Source: Engraulis encrasicolus
Lineage: Eukaryota > Chordata > Actinopteri > Clupeiformes > Engraulidae
DNA length: 64,000 nucleotides
Assembly: GCF_034702125.1 (NCBI RefSeq)
Contig: NC_085878.1
Span: forward strand, 19,671,088 to 19,735,087
Reading direction: 5' to 3'
The position numbers and the translations under genes are program-made. Below are positions 50,587-63,816 of this stretch, one piece after another. The notes under the pieces were generated by a model, which was given only the letters and a program-made list of their open reading frames with translations, was not told the origin of the DNA and did not search any database. How positions within the stretch are numbered: position 1 is the stretch's first letter; each line of letters starts with the position of its first letter.

Positions 50587-51335
50587 TTTCTTTATAATTA
50601 AATGGATAATTCATTATTATGCCTAGAATCCATCAAAAGCACTGGGAAATAATGAGCAGTTTCACCTTTCACTACCAGATATGTTCCACTTCCATACTGT
50701 TGATCAAAACTATTTATGTTCCCACAGAAGTAAAATCCTTCGTCAGACGGCAGAATGTTTCCAATTGAAAGATAGAATATTCCAGAACCTCGACTTATTT
50801 CGAAACGGGCATTCTTGAATTCCCCCGTAAGTATTGGTGCCTGGTATTCACGTAATTGTCCCACAACTATTGGTGTTTGGCTAAGTATCTGCTTGAACCA
50901 TATACAGCCATCATGATTGAGCAGGCATTCCAAAGTCACATTATGTCCATATGTGGCTATTTGAACAGGCTGAGAAACACCAACAGGTTGTACTGGACCT
51001 GGAAGAAAAGATAGCATACTGTGAGATAGACATGGAAATATCTTTGGCAGTAGACACACAATAATGAAGCACTATGTTAGATAAAAGATCAACATCTTGC
51101 TAAAATAACCACACAAGTCACCCCTACAGGTGCCATTCTTGACATTTGAAATGATTCTAAAGTGATATCATCACATGATAAGAGGTGATTATGGTTGGAA
51201 ACGTCATAGGTCTGGGAGAAACATGACTTCTGTGATTATTTAAGCAAGATGAAATACTGAAGTTATTAGATATTTTCTCTACTTACCTATAAACATCCAC
51301 AAGACTACAAAAGTACAAAGGAACGCATGCAACAT
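44575..51335 (-). CDS. nitr: Novel immune-type receptor, gene C (ITIM tail apparently out of frame)
   Basis: Exons with GT/AG sites: leader 51335-51287 (FLCTFVVLWMF), V domain 50998-50666, I domain 50447-50118, transmembrane 47668-47555, short exon 47166-47119, tail 44694-44575. The V domain shows TLECLL, WFKQ, DEGFYFCGN and a J-like YGSGTYLVV. The I domain is almost the same as in B and D (FWFRP, GQCEGRC, GTYYCAIATSG, FGNGTSLTM). The helix is GLVGVLGCSCVVLACCLAW. The short exon reads ...SSSDTRQA and its donor (CAAA|GTAAGT) leaves phase 1, whereas the tail exon needs phase 0 as in B and D; the join then gives a TGA after one residue, before LSYAAL. So the predicted product lacks the ITIM tail unless another splice site is used. 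Introns hold a decayed transposon, a LINE 3' end, a snap-back insertion and an hAT. Confidence 0.85.
44844..46298. mobile_element. DNA transposon with TACAAACCCCAACTCC inverted ends
   Basis: The 16 bases at 44844-44859 are perfectly inverted at 46283-46298 and the similarity continues (GAAGTTG). A second inner inverted pair (ACGTCTCAAATAAGTTGGGACGG and its inverse near 46090-46110) is typical of this widespread fish family. The interior has many stops. It lies in the last intron of gene C. Confidence 0.85.
46305..46748 (+). mobile_element. LINE 3' end, 5'-truncated
   Basis: The + strand encodes RIARKAKNIISDPTHPAHHL and LLPSGKRY, the extreme C-terminus of a Rex1/L2-type reverse transcriptase ORF, followed by a 3' UTR and a (TTGAAC)n tail near 46727-46748. 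It begins right beside the transposon end at 46298. Confidence 0.85.
47239..47494. mobile_element. Snap-back insertion with 15-bp target duplication, intron 4 of gene C
   Basis: TGATACACATGTTAA occurs at 47224-47238 and 47495-47509. Between them, about 85-base arms running from CATGTAGGAGCGGG to CTTCAGGCA are perfect inverses around a 20-base loop near 47400. The long duplication points to an RNA-mediated insertion with strand switching, not a cut-and-paste element. It ends 45 bases from exon 4. Confidence 0.85.
47896..49676. mobile_element. Non-autonomous hAT in intron 3 of gene C
   Basis: The 8-bp duplication GTAGTCCC is perfect (47888-47895 and 49677-49684). Ends CAGTAGCGGCCGGT and, inverted, CAGGCGCAGCCGGT are imperfect inverse repeats. 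The 1.78-kb interior has no hAT transposase; frames near 48083-48424 and 48489-48713 show nothing familiar. Confidence 0.85.
50492..50582. repeat. (CA)n microsatellite in intron 2 of gene C
   Basis: CA repeat broken once by GTGCGCACG, lying between the V and I exons. Confidence 0.95.
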
Positions 51336-52097
51336 TTTGAAACCAGACACTTTATGTTGTGAGAAACATTTCACTGCGAAGTACAGGATACAGTAATGCG
51401 CGACGGGCACTTAAATAGAGGGTGGGCTAAAAGTGAATGACAAGTAGGCTATTCACGCACACACAACTCACACATTTTCCATGTACGCAAGCATGCAAAC
51501 ACACACACCCACACCCACACCCACACACACACACACACACTGAAGAGGGTAATGGAAAAACATAGTTTAGCAGACATTCAGAGCATCAAAGAGGACACAC
51601 TACAAAACTTCCTCTAACAATGTTTTGCTGCTTTGGTGTTTGCTGTGAACATAAAGTACTGTAGACTTACAGTTAATTGTCATTCTTACAGTTCAGATGG
51701 TGCTTTCAAATATTTCTTAAAGAAACACTGAATTTCTCAAAAAGATCTTCTAATCATGTGCATGAAGACATACACTATAGATATACGACTGCTTTTGATT
51801 ATCAATGAAACACTGGATCTGGTGACTAACATCCACACAGAGACCTATTGATAAGATTAGTCAAGAACTATAACATCAAACATGTAACACAGATTCATGA
51901 GTTTTTATTCACACTCTTTATATTCAGAGTACATTTACTTTACTTAACATTACTTACGTCACACACAAATTCCTACAACAAGTCACTTAACCACTGTTCC
52001 ATTTCTCTATTTCTCTCCTCAGTTCAATGTACTACCCAAGGGAAGGCTGGTAAGACATGTGCATTAATGAATTACAGTATGTCACAGTACTGGGTGT
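51336..52097. other. Spacer between genes C and D
   Basis: No coding region. A mixed CACAC/CCCACA run lies at about 51490-51540. TTTATT at 51904-51909 gives the - strand AATAAA expected for gene D, in the same sequence context as that of gene C (ACATCAAACATGTAACACAG nearby in both). Confidence 0.6.
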
Positions 52098-54988
52098 TCA
52101 GAGGCGTACAGCTGCATAAACAGCATCTGGTGGTGGCTCCCTCCTGGTTCTCCTGCCCCTGCTCTCCTTCTTAGAGAAGCTCAGGGCTGCATAGCTCAGG
52201 CCATCACCAGACTCAGCCTGTGGGAGGAAGGAGAATGTGTATTGAATAATCTTGTACTTGGTAATATTTTAAAACACCACTGTGGCCGTAACTACCATAG
52301 AGGACACAGAGGTCATGACCTCTGTATTTTTTTCAGAAATGTAACATTTATCTATGAAGAAAATCGATCTATGATCAACAATGGTAAATTCCATATGGCA
52401 CTCCATATTCCCTTTTATTTACCTCAAACACAGACGATATTTTTGAAGTCATTAGTTGAAATATTACAACTATAGACTATTATGAGAATATTAGGAAGCC
52501 TCACAACAGTCAGTGCGCGAGTCATGCATACACATTGCAAGGCAAATGTTCTAGTCAAACCATCTGGATCGCATCCTCAAGGCAGTGATTTATGAAAACG
52601 ATCTTAAAAGTTTGACTGAAGAAATTAACAGCGTGCAGTATTTGACCCCTGTATTTGCAAATGTCTCTTTACGGCCCTGCACACCACACTAACTGCATCT
52701 TCAACCTACTAATAGGGTTCGTGGTCCAAAGGAGTACATTCAGCAGGCAAGGCAGGTTTATCATTCCCAAGAAAGCTTGAGTCTTACTCCATGCCATTGA
52801 GGTGATTATTTATGTTTCATAAGTGTTTGTCCAACTGTGTGCTCCTAAAAATGAGTGAATTGTGAAATAAGTCATTTTAAATTATCTGAAAGTACATATT
52901 CTCTGAGAGAGGAAATGGTAAGTAGCCTATAAAAAGCAAACCTATTTATGTTCTGTTACTGTATAGTGATTGTTTTGCAGAGATGAGTATACACATGATG
53001 TTTTGCATGTAGGGCATATAATAAAATCTAGAAGATATTAACATTGTGGCGTGTTTACAATGCACTTCATTGATCTTGCGCACATGCTTCAAAGACCACA
53101 AATCCACAGGCGATGATTTGTGCAATCATAAAAAATATTTTTGTACACTGCCATAAAACAGGCATGAGTTGTATGTAAGGTGATGACATGGTTCGTATAT
53201 GTTAAAGTAAAACGTTATTCTACGAACTTTTCAGGCCTCAGATTAGCAAAGAAAAACAAAGAAAGAAAATGTGACTATCACTATTTTACAACAAAAATAC
53301 ATTTTACATAATATGTTTGAAAATGTAATTTGGAAAAGAAAATCTTACCTGAGTTGTTTGCTGAGTATCAGAGCTGCTGTCTATAACATGCTGCAAGTTT
53401 TCTGCCGTCAGACGAGAAACAAAGTCAGAACAGTGAAACAATTGAGATAAATACATCATGAGATGGTTGATATGTTAATTATCCATAGTTAATCATGAAA
53501 TATCCCACTTACTCTTGCAGGCTCCTGGTCTACCCCTGCAGATCAGCCAAGCCAGACAGCAGGCCAGTACAACACAGCCACAGCCCAAAGCCCCAACCAG
53601 ACAAACCAGCACAGAATTCACTGGCTCAGCTGTGAAGCAATGAAGTAGACAGTAACAGTATTTAAAATATGCATTGCTACTTCACCACCAACCGCCTCGG
53701 TTTACCCTCAATATAGTGTCCCCCCTATCCTGAACCTCACTCTTTACCATACTGGTGAACACTTCTAAACTAATCCCTATTCTAAATATACACTGCTATA
53801 CCGACCTATAAAAACAAAATGCTATCAAAATATTTCACAACAAAGCAAATTTAGCCTGCCCGAGTGCAGTTGAATGAAAGTGCATTAAAATGAAAATGCA
53901 CAAATGAATTAATTTAATAATATTAATAGAATGGATTATCATTATTATTAATCTGTCATGGATCTGTAATTAACTCTTGTTGATTTGTCTATACTATGAT
54001 ATAGGGTACGAATGTCTTGAACTTCAAGTGACTAAAAAACGTATAACAGTGTCAAAGTAATGGAAGTAGCCTACCAAGTCTGAGTGTTGTTCCATTCCCA
54101 AAGAGTATGTGTCCACTGGTAGCTATGGCACAGTAGTAAGTTCCAGCATCAGTGATGTTGACGTCCTTCTTTGAGAGAGTGTAGACACAGCTGCCCTCAC
54201 ACTGACCACTGCTGCTCTTGTTGATGTAAATGAGGCCTGGATGGGAAGCTCCTGAAGCAGGTCGGAACCAGAACAGACTGAACTCTTCTGTTCTGCTCTC
54301 AGTCAGCACCACACACTCCAGTGTCTCTGAACCTCCTGGAGAAACCGGGCCTGATACTGGGTCTTGGATCACTTTTGTAATGGAGCGGTTTATGTGATTT
54401 TCATCTGAAATGATTTAGCGAAGATGTAGTTCATTGTCACTGTACTTACTTTAGAAGTGGCAAAGGAACAAGCCAAGAAATAAATATATTCACCTTTCAC
54501 TTTCAGATATATTCCACTTTCAAACTGGGGATGGTAATTAGTCATTTTACCACAAAAGTACAATCCTTCATCAGATGGCAAAAGGTTTGCAATTGACAGA
54601 TGGAGTTTCTCAGAGACACAACTCAAGTGAAAACGTGAATTGTTGAATTCAGTTCTGAGTATGGGTGCCTGATATGTATAACATATTCCTACTAAATTTG
54701 GTATTTGTCCAATTATTTGCTTAAAACATGTACTGCCTTCAACACCGTGTAGGAGTAACCATTTAAGAATCACATCATCTCCAGATGTGGCTATTTGAAC
54801 AGGCTGAGAAACATCCACAGTTTGTACTGGACCTGCAAGAAAGTTGCAGAATGGTTAACTGATTTAATGTTCTGAGTCAAGGTTGAAATACTTGTAAATT
54901 CTTATATTAGAATTACTTGAGATTGCTTTTACTTACCCACCAACATGGTCCACACAACTATAGAAGAACAGAGCAATCCTTGTAACAT
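52098..54988 (-). CDS. nitr: Novel immune-type receptor, gene D (atypical V domain)
   Basis: Six exons, GT/AG sites, phases consistent: leader 54988-54937 (GLLCSSIVVWTMLV), V domain 54832-54494, I domain 54404-54075, transmembrane 53629-53513, short exon 53401-53349, tail 52217-52098. The I domain (FWFRP, GQCEGSC, GTYYCAIATSG, FGNGTTLRL), helix (VCLVGALGCGCVVLACC) and tail (LSYAAL ITIM, AVYAAV) are intact. The V domain is odd: the position of the first disulfide Cys is Trp (ILKWLLL, compare TLECLL in C), and the core Trp position is Cys (STCFKQ, compare IWFKQ). The second Cys (GLYFC) stays. Extra Cys occur in GICYTY and HLSCVS. The J-like motif is decayed (FESGIYLKV). The whole frame is open, so this looks like a diverged receptor rather than a dead one. 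Confidence 0.92.
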
Positions 54989-55078
54989 ATTGATATATGA
55001 CACCTCACACCATGGGAAACATTTAGCTCTGATACACCTAATGCATGACAGGCTCTTAAATACAGTGAGTGGGCAGCA

Positions 55079-55155
55079 GGTTGACAACAACACACGCACA
55101 CGCACACACACACACACACACGCACGCGCATGCACGCACGCACGCACGCGCGCTC
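55079..55155. repeat. CA/CG-rich microsatellite upstream of gene D
   Basis: CACACGCACG-type dinucleotide and tetranucleotide run about 90 bases upstream of the leader exon. Genes B, C and D each have a CA array within about 200 bases of their leader exon or in intron 2. Confidence 0.85.
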
Positions 55156-55438
55156 ACACACAGAAAAAATTGAATGAAAAATGCCACGTTCATACACAGA
55201 CAGTTACAACTTAAAAGAAGAAAAACCACAAAGCTTCCTTTAACAATGTACAATGTTGTGTGCTGTTTTGCTTTTTTCTGATGAAAACCACAGTGAATAG
55301 ACTACGCTTATATTGATTCTGATTCTTAGAGTTCATTCAGTGCTTTCGAGTATTAAGAATAACCCTGAATTTTTAAAAGAAGGATAAACTTAACTTTAAA
55401 TTCATGTGTATATCACTTAAATCAAGCTGGTTTCTAAA

Positions 55439-56042
55439 TGTCAGGGCACACAGACTCAGGAAACAAGGTTAGGATCAATCAAGTCGTTTTAATTTGCAAT
55501 CATGAACCAAGGCAGGAGAAATTTAACAAGGTCTTGAAGTGAACGCTCAGACAATCATTGAATAAGAAGGCAGTCCAAACTTGCAAGAGCGTATCGTCCA
55601 AAAGAAAGATTACAATAGAAAATGTCCAACATAAAAGTTCTACAACCTAGACAACGTAGCTGGCACTTCAAGATGCGAGGAGCAGAGCTTCAGAAACAGG
55701 AGCAGTCCGTGCGCTGGAGTTAGTGTCTCCGTTGAAGAGACCAGACGGAGAGAGCAGGGTGACAGGGGATAAAGGGCAGCAGGAGATAAGCTACAGGTGC
55801 TGAGGAGTAGCAGAGGAGATTGACTACAGGTGCTGGGGAGTAGTAGAGGAGATTGGCTACAGGTGCTGGGGAGTAGTAGAGGAGATTGGCTACAGGTGCT
55901 GAAGAGTAGTAGAGGAGATTGGATGATTGGGGAAGTGGATAGGATGATTGGGCAATTAATAGACAGGGGAGTTAGATTGGGAGATCGTTGGAGCAGAGTG
56001 ACGAGGAGTAGAGACTGATGGAGAACGGGTGGTGTCGTGACA
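55439..56042. mobile_element. Probable solo LTR, 604 bp
   Basis: Starts TGTCA and ends TGACA (TG...CA), flanked by the 5-bp direct repeat CTAAA (55434-55438 and 56043-56047). No gag or pol. It contains a minisatellite at about 55790-55922: a 33-bp unit (CTACAGGTGCTGGGGAGTAG...) in about four copies. Confidence 0.7.
55790..55922. repeat. 33-bp minisatellite inside the solo LTR
   Basis: Four near-identical units with CTACAGGTGCTG and AGAGGAGATTG, then a degenerate continuation to about 55990. Confidence 0.9.
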
Positions 56043-56395
56043 CTAAAACTGATAAATCCTATGAGGCCTGTGTGTCCTAGATACGCAAAGCAAACTATTT
56101 CACACTATCAGCACATACATTCAACAGGAAAGTAGTAAGAGCCACCAGTAACTGTACACAATTATGCCTAAATATAGGGTTGATGGTTCTAGATTTTGCT
56201 TTTATAAATGTTAATGTAAGCCCACCATGTATAAATGTTTTATAATTATAAATGGCGGGCTTATACAATGAAACAAGAGAAAGCCATTCCACTAAATTGC
56301 ATTGATATTTTACAAGTTTGAAAAACCAATGTCGCTCAATTCATTATTTTCAAGTGTGTGTGCATGTGTGTATGCGTATGTGTATATGAATGTGT

Positions 56396-56577
<182 letters not shown>

Positions 56578-56747
56578 TCAGACTATTTTAGTAAGCATTC
56601 TGACTAGGATTTTTAATTTTGGTTCAAGACCTTTATATGGCACAAGTTTACTCGGAGTGATTCAGCACCATGGACAGAGGTCTGTAGACTGTAAGACAGA
56701 ACACACACTCATTGCGTGCCAAGAAAGGTGCATGCAAAACCACGTCT

Positions 56748-56910
<163 letters not shown>

Positions 56911-57130
56911 AGACAGGGCTGGGAAGGTGTGGTCGGTGTGAAGTTTCCATTGCACGTAAATAACCTAGAGAGTAAGAACTGGTTTATGGAAAGTTTTACC
57001 GTATATGTGGCTTGGAGGTGTGAGTGTGCGAGGCTGGTGTCTCTGAAAACCTCACTCACCCCTACCCTCCCCCTACCTCATCTCACCTCCATCCTCTTCC
57101 TTTGCAGCAGTGCGATAGAGTGCAGGGTGC

Positions 57131-58817
<1,687 letters not shown>

Positions 58818-59148
58818 ATACTCATGAACGGCGTGACGTTTCCATGTGCGTTACGCCCATTTGTGGGGGAAAACAGGCAATGCAAGTCAATTGGTGGTGT
58901 TGGGGTGTAATAAATGAAAGATAAGGACCTGTAGACAAGCGTTGTTCACATGTAACATGTCGAAAACGTGTTGCGTTACCGGCTGTTCAAATAATATTGC
59001 CAAACAGCCGTGCCTGAAGCATGCACTGTGTTCATTTAGGGTAGCCGATGTAGCATGTAAGTTGATGAGACATTCGGTTTGTTTTCACCCATAAAGGGGC
59101 GTAACGCACATTTAGGAGCAAAGTACCCGGATGGCCGTTCATGAGTAT
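58818..59148 (+). mobile_element. Miniature transposon with a possible THAP-like first exon
   Basis: ATACTCATGAACGG at 58818 is inverted at the right end (ending 59148), and TGTGCGTTACGCCC pairs further in. Only 331 bases long. On + an ATG at 58957 starts MSKTCCVTGCSNN, which resembles the first Cys pair of THAP fingers. A possible donor site follows near 59041. The rest of a transposase is missing, so it looks like an internal deletion derivative of a THAP-transposase element. The THAP match is short and could be chance. Confidence 0.5.
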
Positions 59149-59469
59149 CTTAAGCCTAATTTATTTTTGTAGTTATTTTAGTTATGTTAACCCCCGAACA
59201 GTGATTCTCATAGCACATTTATAACATTAGGCCTATAAATACTTACACATACTAAAACTGGAAGTACAAATATGCTTTACCATCAATTGATAAACTCACT
59301 ACAATTTAGCACTCTTTCCAAATGTTTTCAATACAATCCATGGAAAAGCACAGTAGGCTACTGTTTTCGTATAGAAGTGAACACAACTCCCAACACCCAA
59401 TTTCTATTGATCAACACTTCACATTTATTGATATTATTTACACACTCTTGCCAACTGGTTATACTTTTT

Positions 59470-61081
59470 GGTAACACTTTATTTTAGGGATACATCTATT
59501 AGCACTAATACATAGCCTACACTATTAATGCCTTTGTAAGTAACTTGTAAGGCATGTACTAAGCAAAATAAGATAGTTGTTAAGCATGTATTCACAAATG
59601 TCTTGTTCATGCCCAATTAGGGATTTATTACTAATATAACGTTAGTAAGGACCAGTAAGCCTATATTTCTATTTATTAGTAAGTAGTAAGTGGCAGAATA
59701 CAATGTGTATAAGCTCCCGACACACTGTGTGAACAAACCCTGAACAGTGTGAAAACAGATGCGGAATAAGGGTCCCTATTCTAAAGTGATGCATTGCTCA
59801 CCCCAGATGGCTTAGGGCCCCCACACTACCAAAGTCCCCCATCGTTACCTAGGGCCCCCACACCTCCCAGGCCTGCACTACCTAGCCCCCCCATATCAGC
59901 AAAGTGTAAGGGTATAATAAATAATTCTTACACCTTCAGCTAAGACATCCAGTTTTTCATTGATCATATTAATGTAGGCAAGGTAACAGGAGCTTATATA
60001 TAGCAAGGATTGAACGTACACTTGTCAATGGCGGTGGGTTGGTGAGATGTAATTTTTTTCATGTACCACTGAGTTTTAATTGTAAAAAAACCCAAAATAA
60101 ATGCAGAACATTAGAATATTAGTTTTGAAGCGAAAATAAACTATTCTTTTGTGATAATTAAGTTAATGTTTGAGAACATTAGCTTCAAGAAGTGCAGTGC
60201 ATGATGGGTACGCAATCTAGGCCAACAGACACCCTACCCAGCTCTGAGCCTACCTACGTCCTTAGCTCCTCCCCTCACTCGTGCAATTTAGTTGCTATCA
60301 AACAATTTGCCATGTACATAACAACACAACTATTATCATTTCTGCATTGCCCATACATTGCATTTCTGACTAAGGGCGTACCCATCATGCACTGCACTTC
60401 TTGGAGCTAAGTTTCTCAAACATTAACTTATTTATTACAAAGGAACAGCTTAGTTTCGCTTCCAAACTATTTCTCATTGTTATATTCTGCATTTATTGTA
60501 TGGTCTTTACATTTAAAACTAATTGGTGTATGAAAAAATTGCATCTCACCACCCCACCATCATTGAGAAGTTTACGTCCAATCCTTGCTATATAATCCTT
60601 CCTATTACACATTGATATACTGAGTGAAATAAGTGAGATCTACACATCTCATTAGACTGATGCAGAATCAGAAAAATTCTTACACTTTGCTTCCTGAGGG
60701 AGTCTGGGTAGAGTGGGGGCCCTAGGTAGTGTGGAGGCCCTAAGCAATCTGGGCTGAGCATTGCATCACTTTAGAATAGGGACCCTTATTCCACATCTGT
60801 TTTCACACTGTTCAGGGTTTGTTCACACAGTTTACCAGGAGCTTATACACATTGTATTTTGGCCCTTACTGCTTACTCATAAATAGAAATCTAGGTCTAC
60901 TAGGTCCTTACTAAGGTTATATTGGTAATAAATCCCTTATTGTGCATGAACAAGACATTTGCGGATACATGTCTAACAACTGTCTGATTTTGCTTAGTAC
61001 ATGCCTTCCAAGTTACTTACACAGGCATTAATATTGTATGTATTAGTGTTAATAGATGTATCCCTAAAATAAAGTGTTACC
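59470..61081. mobile_element. Giant foldback element, about 700-bp arms
   Basis: Ends GGTAACACTTTATTTTAGGG (59470) and its inverse ending GTTACC (61081), flanked by the 8-bp direct repeat TACTTTTT (59462-59469, 61082-61089). The two halves are diverged inverses almost to the middle: AGAAGTGCAGTGCATGATGGGTACGC near 60188 pairs with its inverse near 60375, leaving about 170 bases of unpaired loop. No coding frame. Confidence 0.85.
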
Positions 61082-61479
61082 TACTTTTTTTGTGAATTGC
61101 ATCGTGAATTGTAAAAAAAAACATACAAAAAAACCTTATTTATTTTAGAATGTGACCTTAGCAGATGACATTCTCATGTTCATCTACTGAGAATGCTCAA
61201 TGGTGCAAACGTTTAGGAAGCTCATACACCTAAATTAGGTGTAATTGTATCTGCACTGGTTTCCTGAACAATTTATTTTAATGATATTTCATTTTCTGAA
61301 TGTTAAATGTCCCAATATTGTTTATATTATTACAACGAACAACACTGCAGGTGTAAAACTTAACATGTTAATAACTTCGGTAGCACTTAATTAAACTAAA
61401 CAAAACATATTTGTTGACTATGTTCTGTCTTTTTGGCACTTGCTCATTGAGTGATACTGAATTGGGACCCTAATCTGAA

Positions 61480-61580
<101 letters not shown>

Positions 61581-62401
61581 CTCTCACACAGTGCAAATTA
61601 CAGATTATTACTGGGTTATTAACATACTGTATTTGCACTTGTGTATTTGTACTGGATGTAGCTCTGACTGACAGAACATGTTTTCTACTACAGTACCTCT
61701 GTTGATTGCACAATTTTTGGTGGAAATTATGCAGCTTACCATCAATTGTCAACCTTAGCATCACAGGGAGTTTTGGCCCTTACTCACACAACTTCTACTG
61801 CTACTTTTAAAACAGTATTTACCACCTGTCTCATGAGGCTGGTTCTGTTTACCATGTCCCTTGTGAATGTCTGACCATGTGCTGTCCCATCTTGGCCCAC
61901 CCCTTGGCTGGTAGTAACACACACAGATTTGTTCAAGCATTGCAGCAACATGGACACTCCTCCACTATGCCATCTTATCTAATGCTGCCTTGAAGCCGCA
62001 TACTCCTCAGCACATTTCATTTTTATTCATGATAACTCACAGAGAACACAGAGAGTACAATGTAAAAAGTATTTGCTACAGATTATATATAGGCCTTTTT
62101 AAAAAACTCCAACTTCATTACATTTGTATGGTTTATGTTTCTCATTAGCACTGCGTTCTGTACTTCTCTCTACTGTGAGCCACCAAGCAACAATAGCATA
62201 TTCAATGCATGCACTAATGGTAAAACATCAAGTTAATTCAAGTTTATTTGCGAAAGGTAGAAAAAGATTAAACAAAGTGGTGATTTGTGGGAAACACATT
62301 GACTTCCTAACTTGACAAATTTTATTTGGTAATGTCAAAACTAACCATTCCGAAAAAGAAAAAATAGAACTGGAGTCAATTTGTGCGCAACAAGGATAGA
62401 A

Positions 62402-62539
<138 letters not shown>

Positions 62540-62767
62540 ACATGTGCATAACTTAATCTGTAAGTAAACTCTAACCAGTGTAGGTGAATTTATTTGAGGG
62601 ATTTTACTGTCTCCTAGTTCTTGATCTTGTAGATAACACACATGAAGAGATTTTCATCTTGAATCATCTAAAAATACAAGTCACAATTGTATTTAATGTA
62701 ATTGTATTTATTTCTGTATTTCGTACAGGAACTGTAATATTTATTGAATGGGCAAAACAATACTTAC

Positions 62768-63449
62768 AGGTGTGCAGTCAAAAGTAAGATCATGGTCATT
62801 GTAGATGCCAATGTTTTCACTGGCTGTAGGCGGGGAAAGAATAATCAGTTACCGAGTAGAAGGATGTGCACAGACAAAAAAAAACATGAGAATAAGATTT
62901 TTTCAGGTAAATGGCCAAAATGGTCAACCTCTATCAAATGTCATCTTAAATTAAGAAATTGCATATACTATCAGATTTGCTCTCTGCAACTGTTAGCTAT
63001 CCTTTTACTGTGTAACAACAAGCTCACTTAGCAGGACTTCTGGTTGATGCATAAGAAAGTTTGGAGTGAGGAGTCAGCACACTCAAAATTCTTTTTTCCT
63101 CGATGTTTATATTTCATAGCAGTATTACGTCAGTCTTACATTTTGATCATTGTCTTCATCAGATCTGGGCAAAATGTTATCCTGCCATGGAATAACAAAA
63201 AAACAAGGAAAAATGCATTTCAGTGCGCAGACTCCTCACTCCAAACCTTCAGTCATCCTTTTGTCCAGCACCTTTACCAGAGATGTGCAAAATTCTCAAC
63301 CTTATCTGATGCATAAGAAAGAGCATACTTACTCTTGCAGGTAGCTGCTTTACTCTTGCAGATCAGCCAAGCCAGACAGCAGGCGAGTACAACACAGATA
63401 CAGCCCAAAGCCACAACCAGACCAACCAGCACAGTATTCACTGGCTCAG
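62768..63449 (-). CDS. nitr: Novel immune-type receptor, gene E, partial (transmembrane and following exon)
   Basis: The exon 63449-63333 encodes the transmembrane segment (AEPVNTVLVGLVVALGC, CVVLACCLAWLICKSK) nearly identical to those of B-D, with the same phase at both ends. The V and I exons must lie beyond base 64000; 63450-64000 does not contain them. A second exon is proposed at 62823-62768: it has GT/AG sites, is 56 bases like the matching exon of gene B, and keeps phase 1 in and phase 0 out. It reads SENIGIYNDHDL, unlike the B-D versions, and adds a tyrosine. No LSYAAL-type tail exon was found between 55,000 and 62,768. The gene could end differently, use a distant tail exon, or be a broken copy. 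Confidence 0.75.
63060..63306. mobile_element. Snap-back insertion with 15-bp target duplication, intron 4 of gene E
   Basis: TGATGCATAAGAAAG occurs at 63045-63059 and 63307-63321. Inside, TTTGGAGTGAGGAGTC near the left end is inverted as GACTCCTCACTCCAAA near 63228-63243. The unit resembles the 47239-47494 insertion in size, layout and in its CTTCATCAG/CTTCTTCAGG motif. It ends 27 bases from the transmembrane exon. Confidence 0.8.
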
Positions 63450-63816
63450 CTGTGAAGCAATGGGGTAGAGAGATCATTAACAGGACCCACAATATGCATT
63501 GCTACATCCCCTGCCTTGTTCATGTAGGATTTTTTTTAATATCTCAATCTATTGATAATCCCTTTATGCAGATACCATGTAATGACCTTATTGTTCTCAG
63601 TAAAATTTTAATGATTGAGCCTTAATCTGTTACTTAAGGCTCTCGCTGATATCATAGTTGAGATGTAGTAGAGTCTTATCAGCAAAGAGTGAACGGACCA
63701 GCTGATGAGCCCATCTGCACAAAAAGGCTACACAAACTGGACATTATTATTAGATTATTATAACCATTATCATAGGATCTGTTCATGCATTATCTGTTTT
63801 TATAGATTCCAAATTA

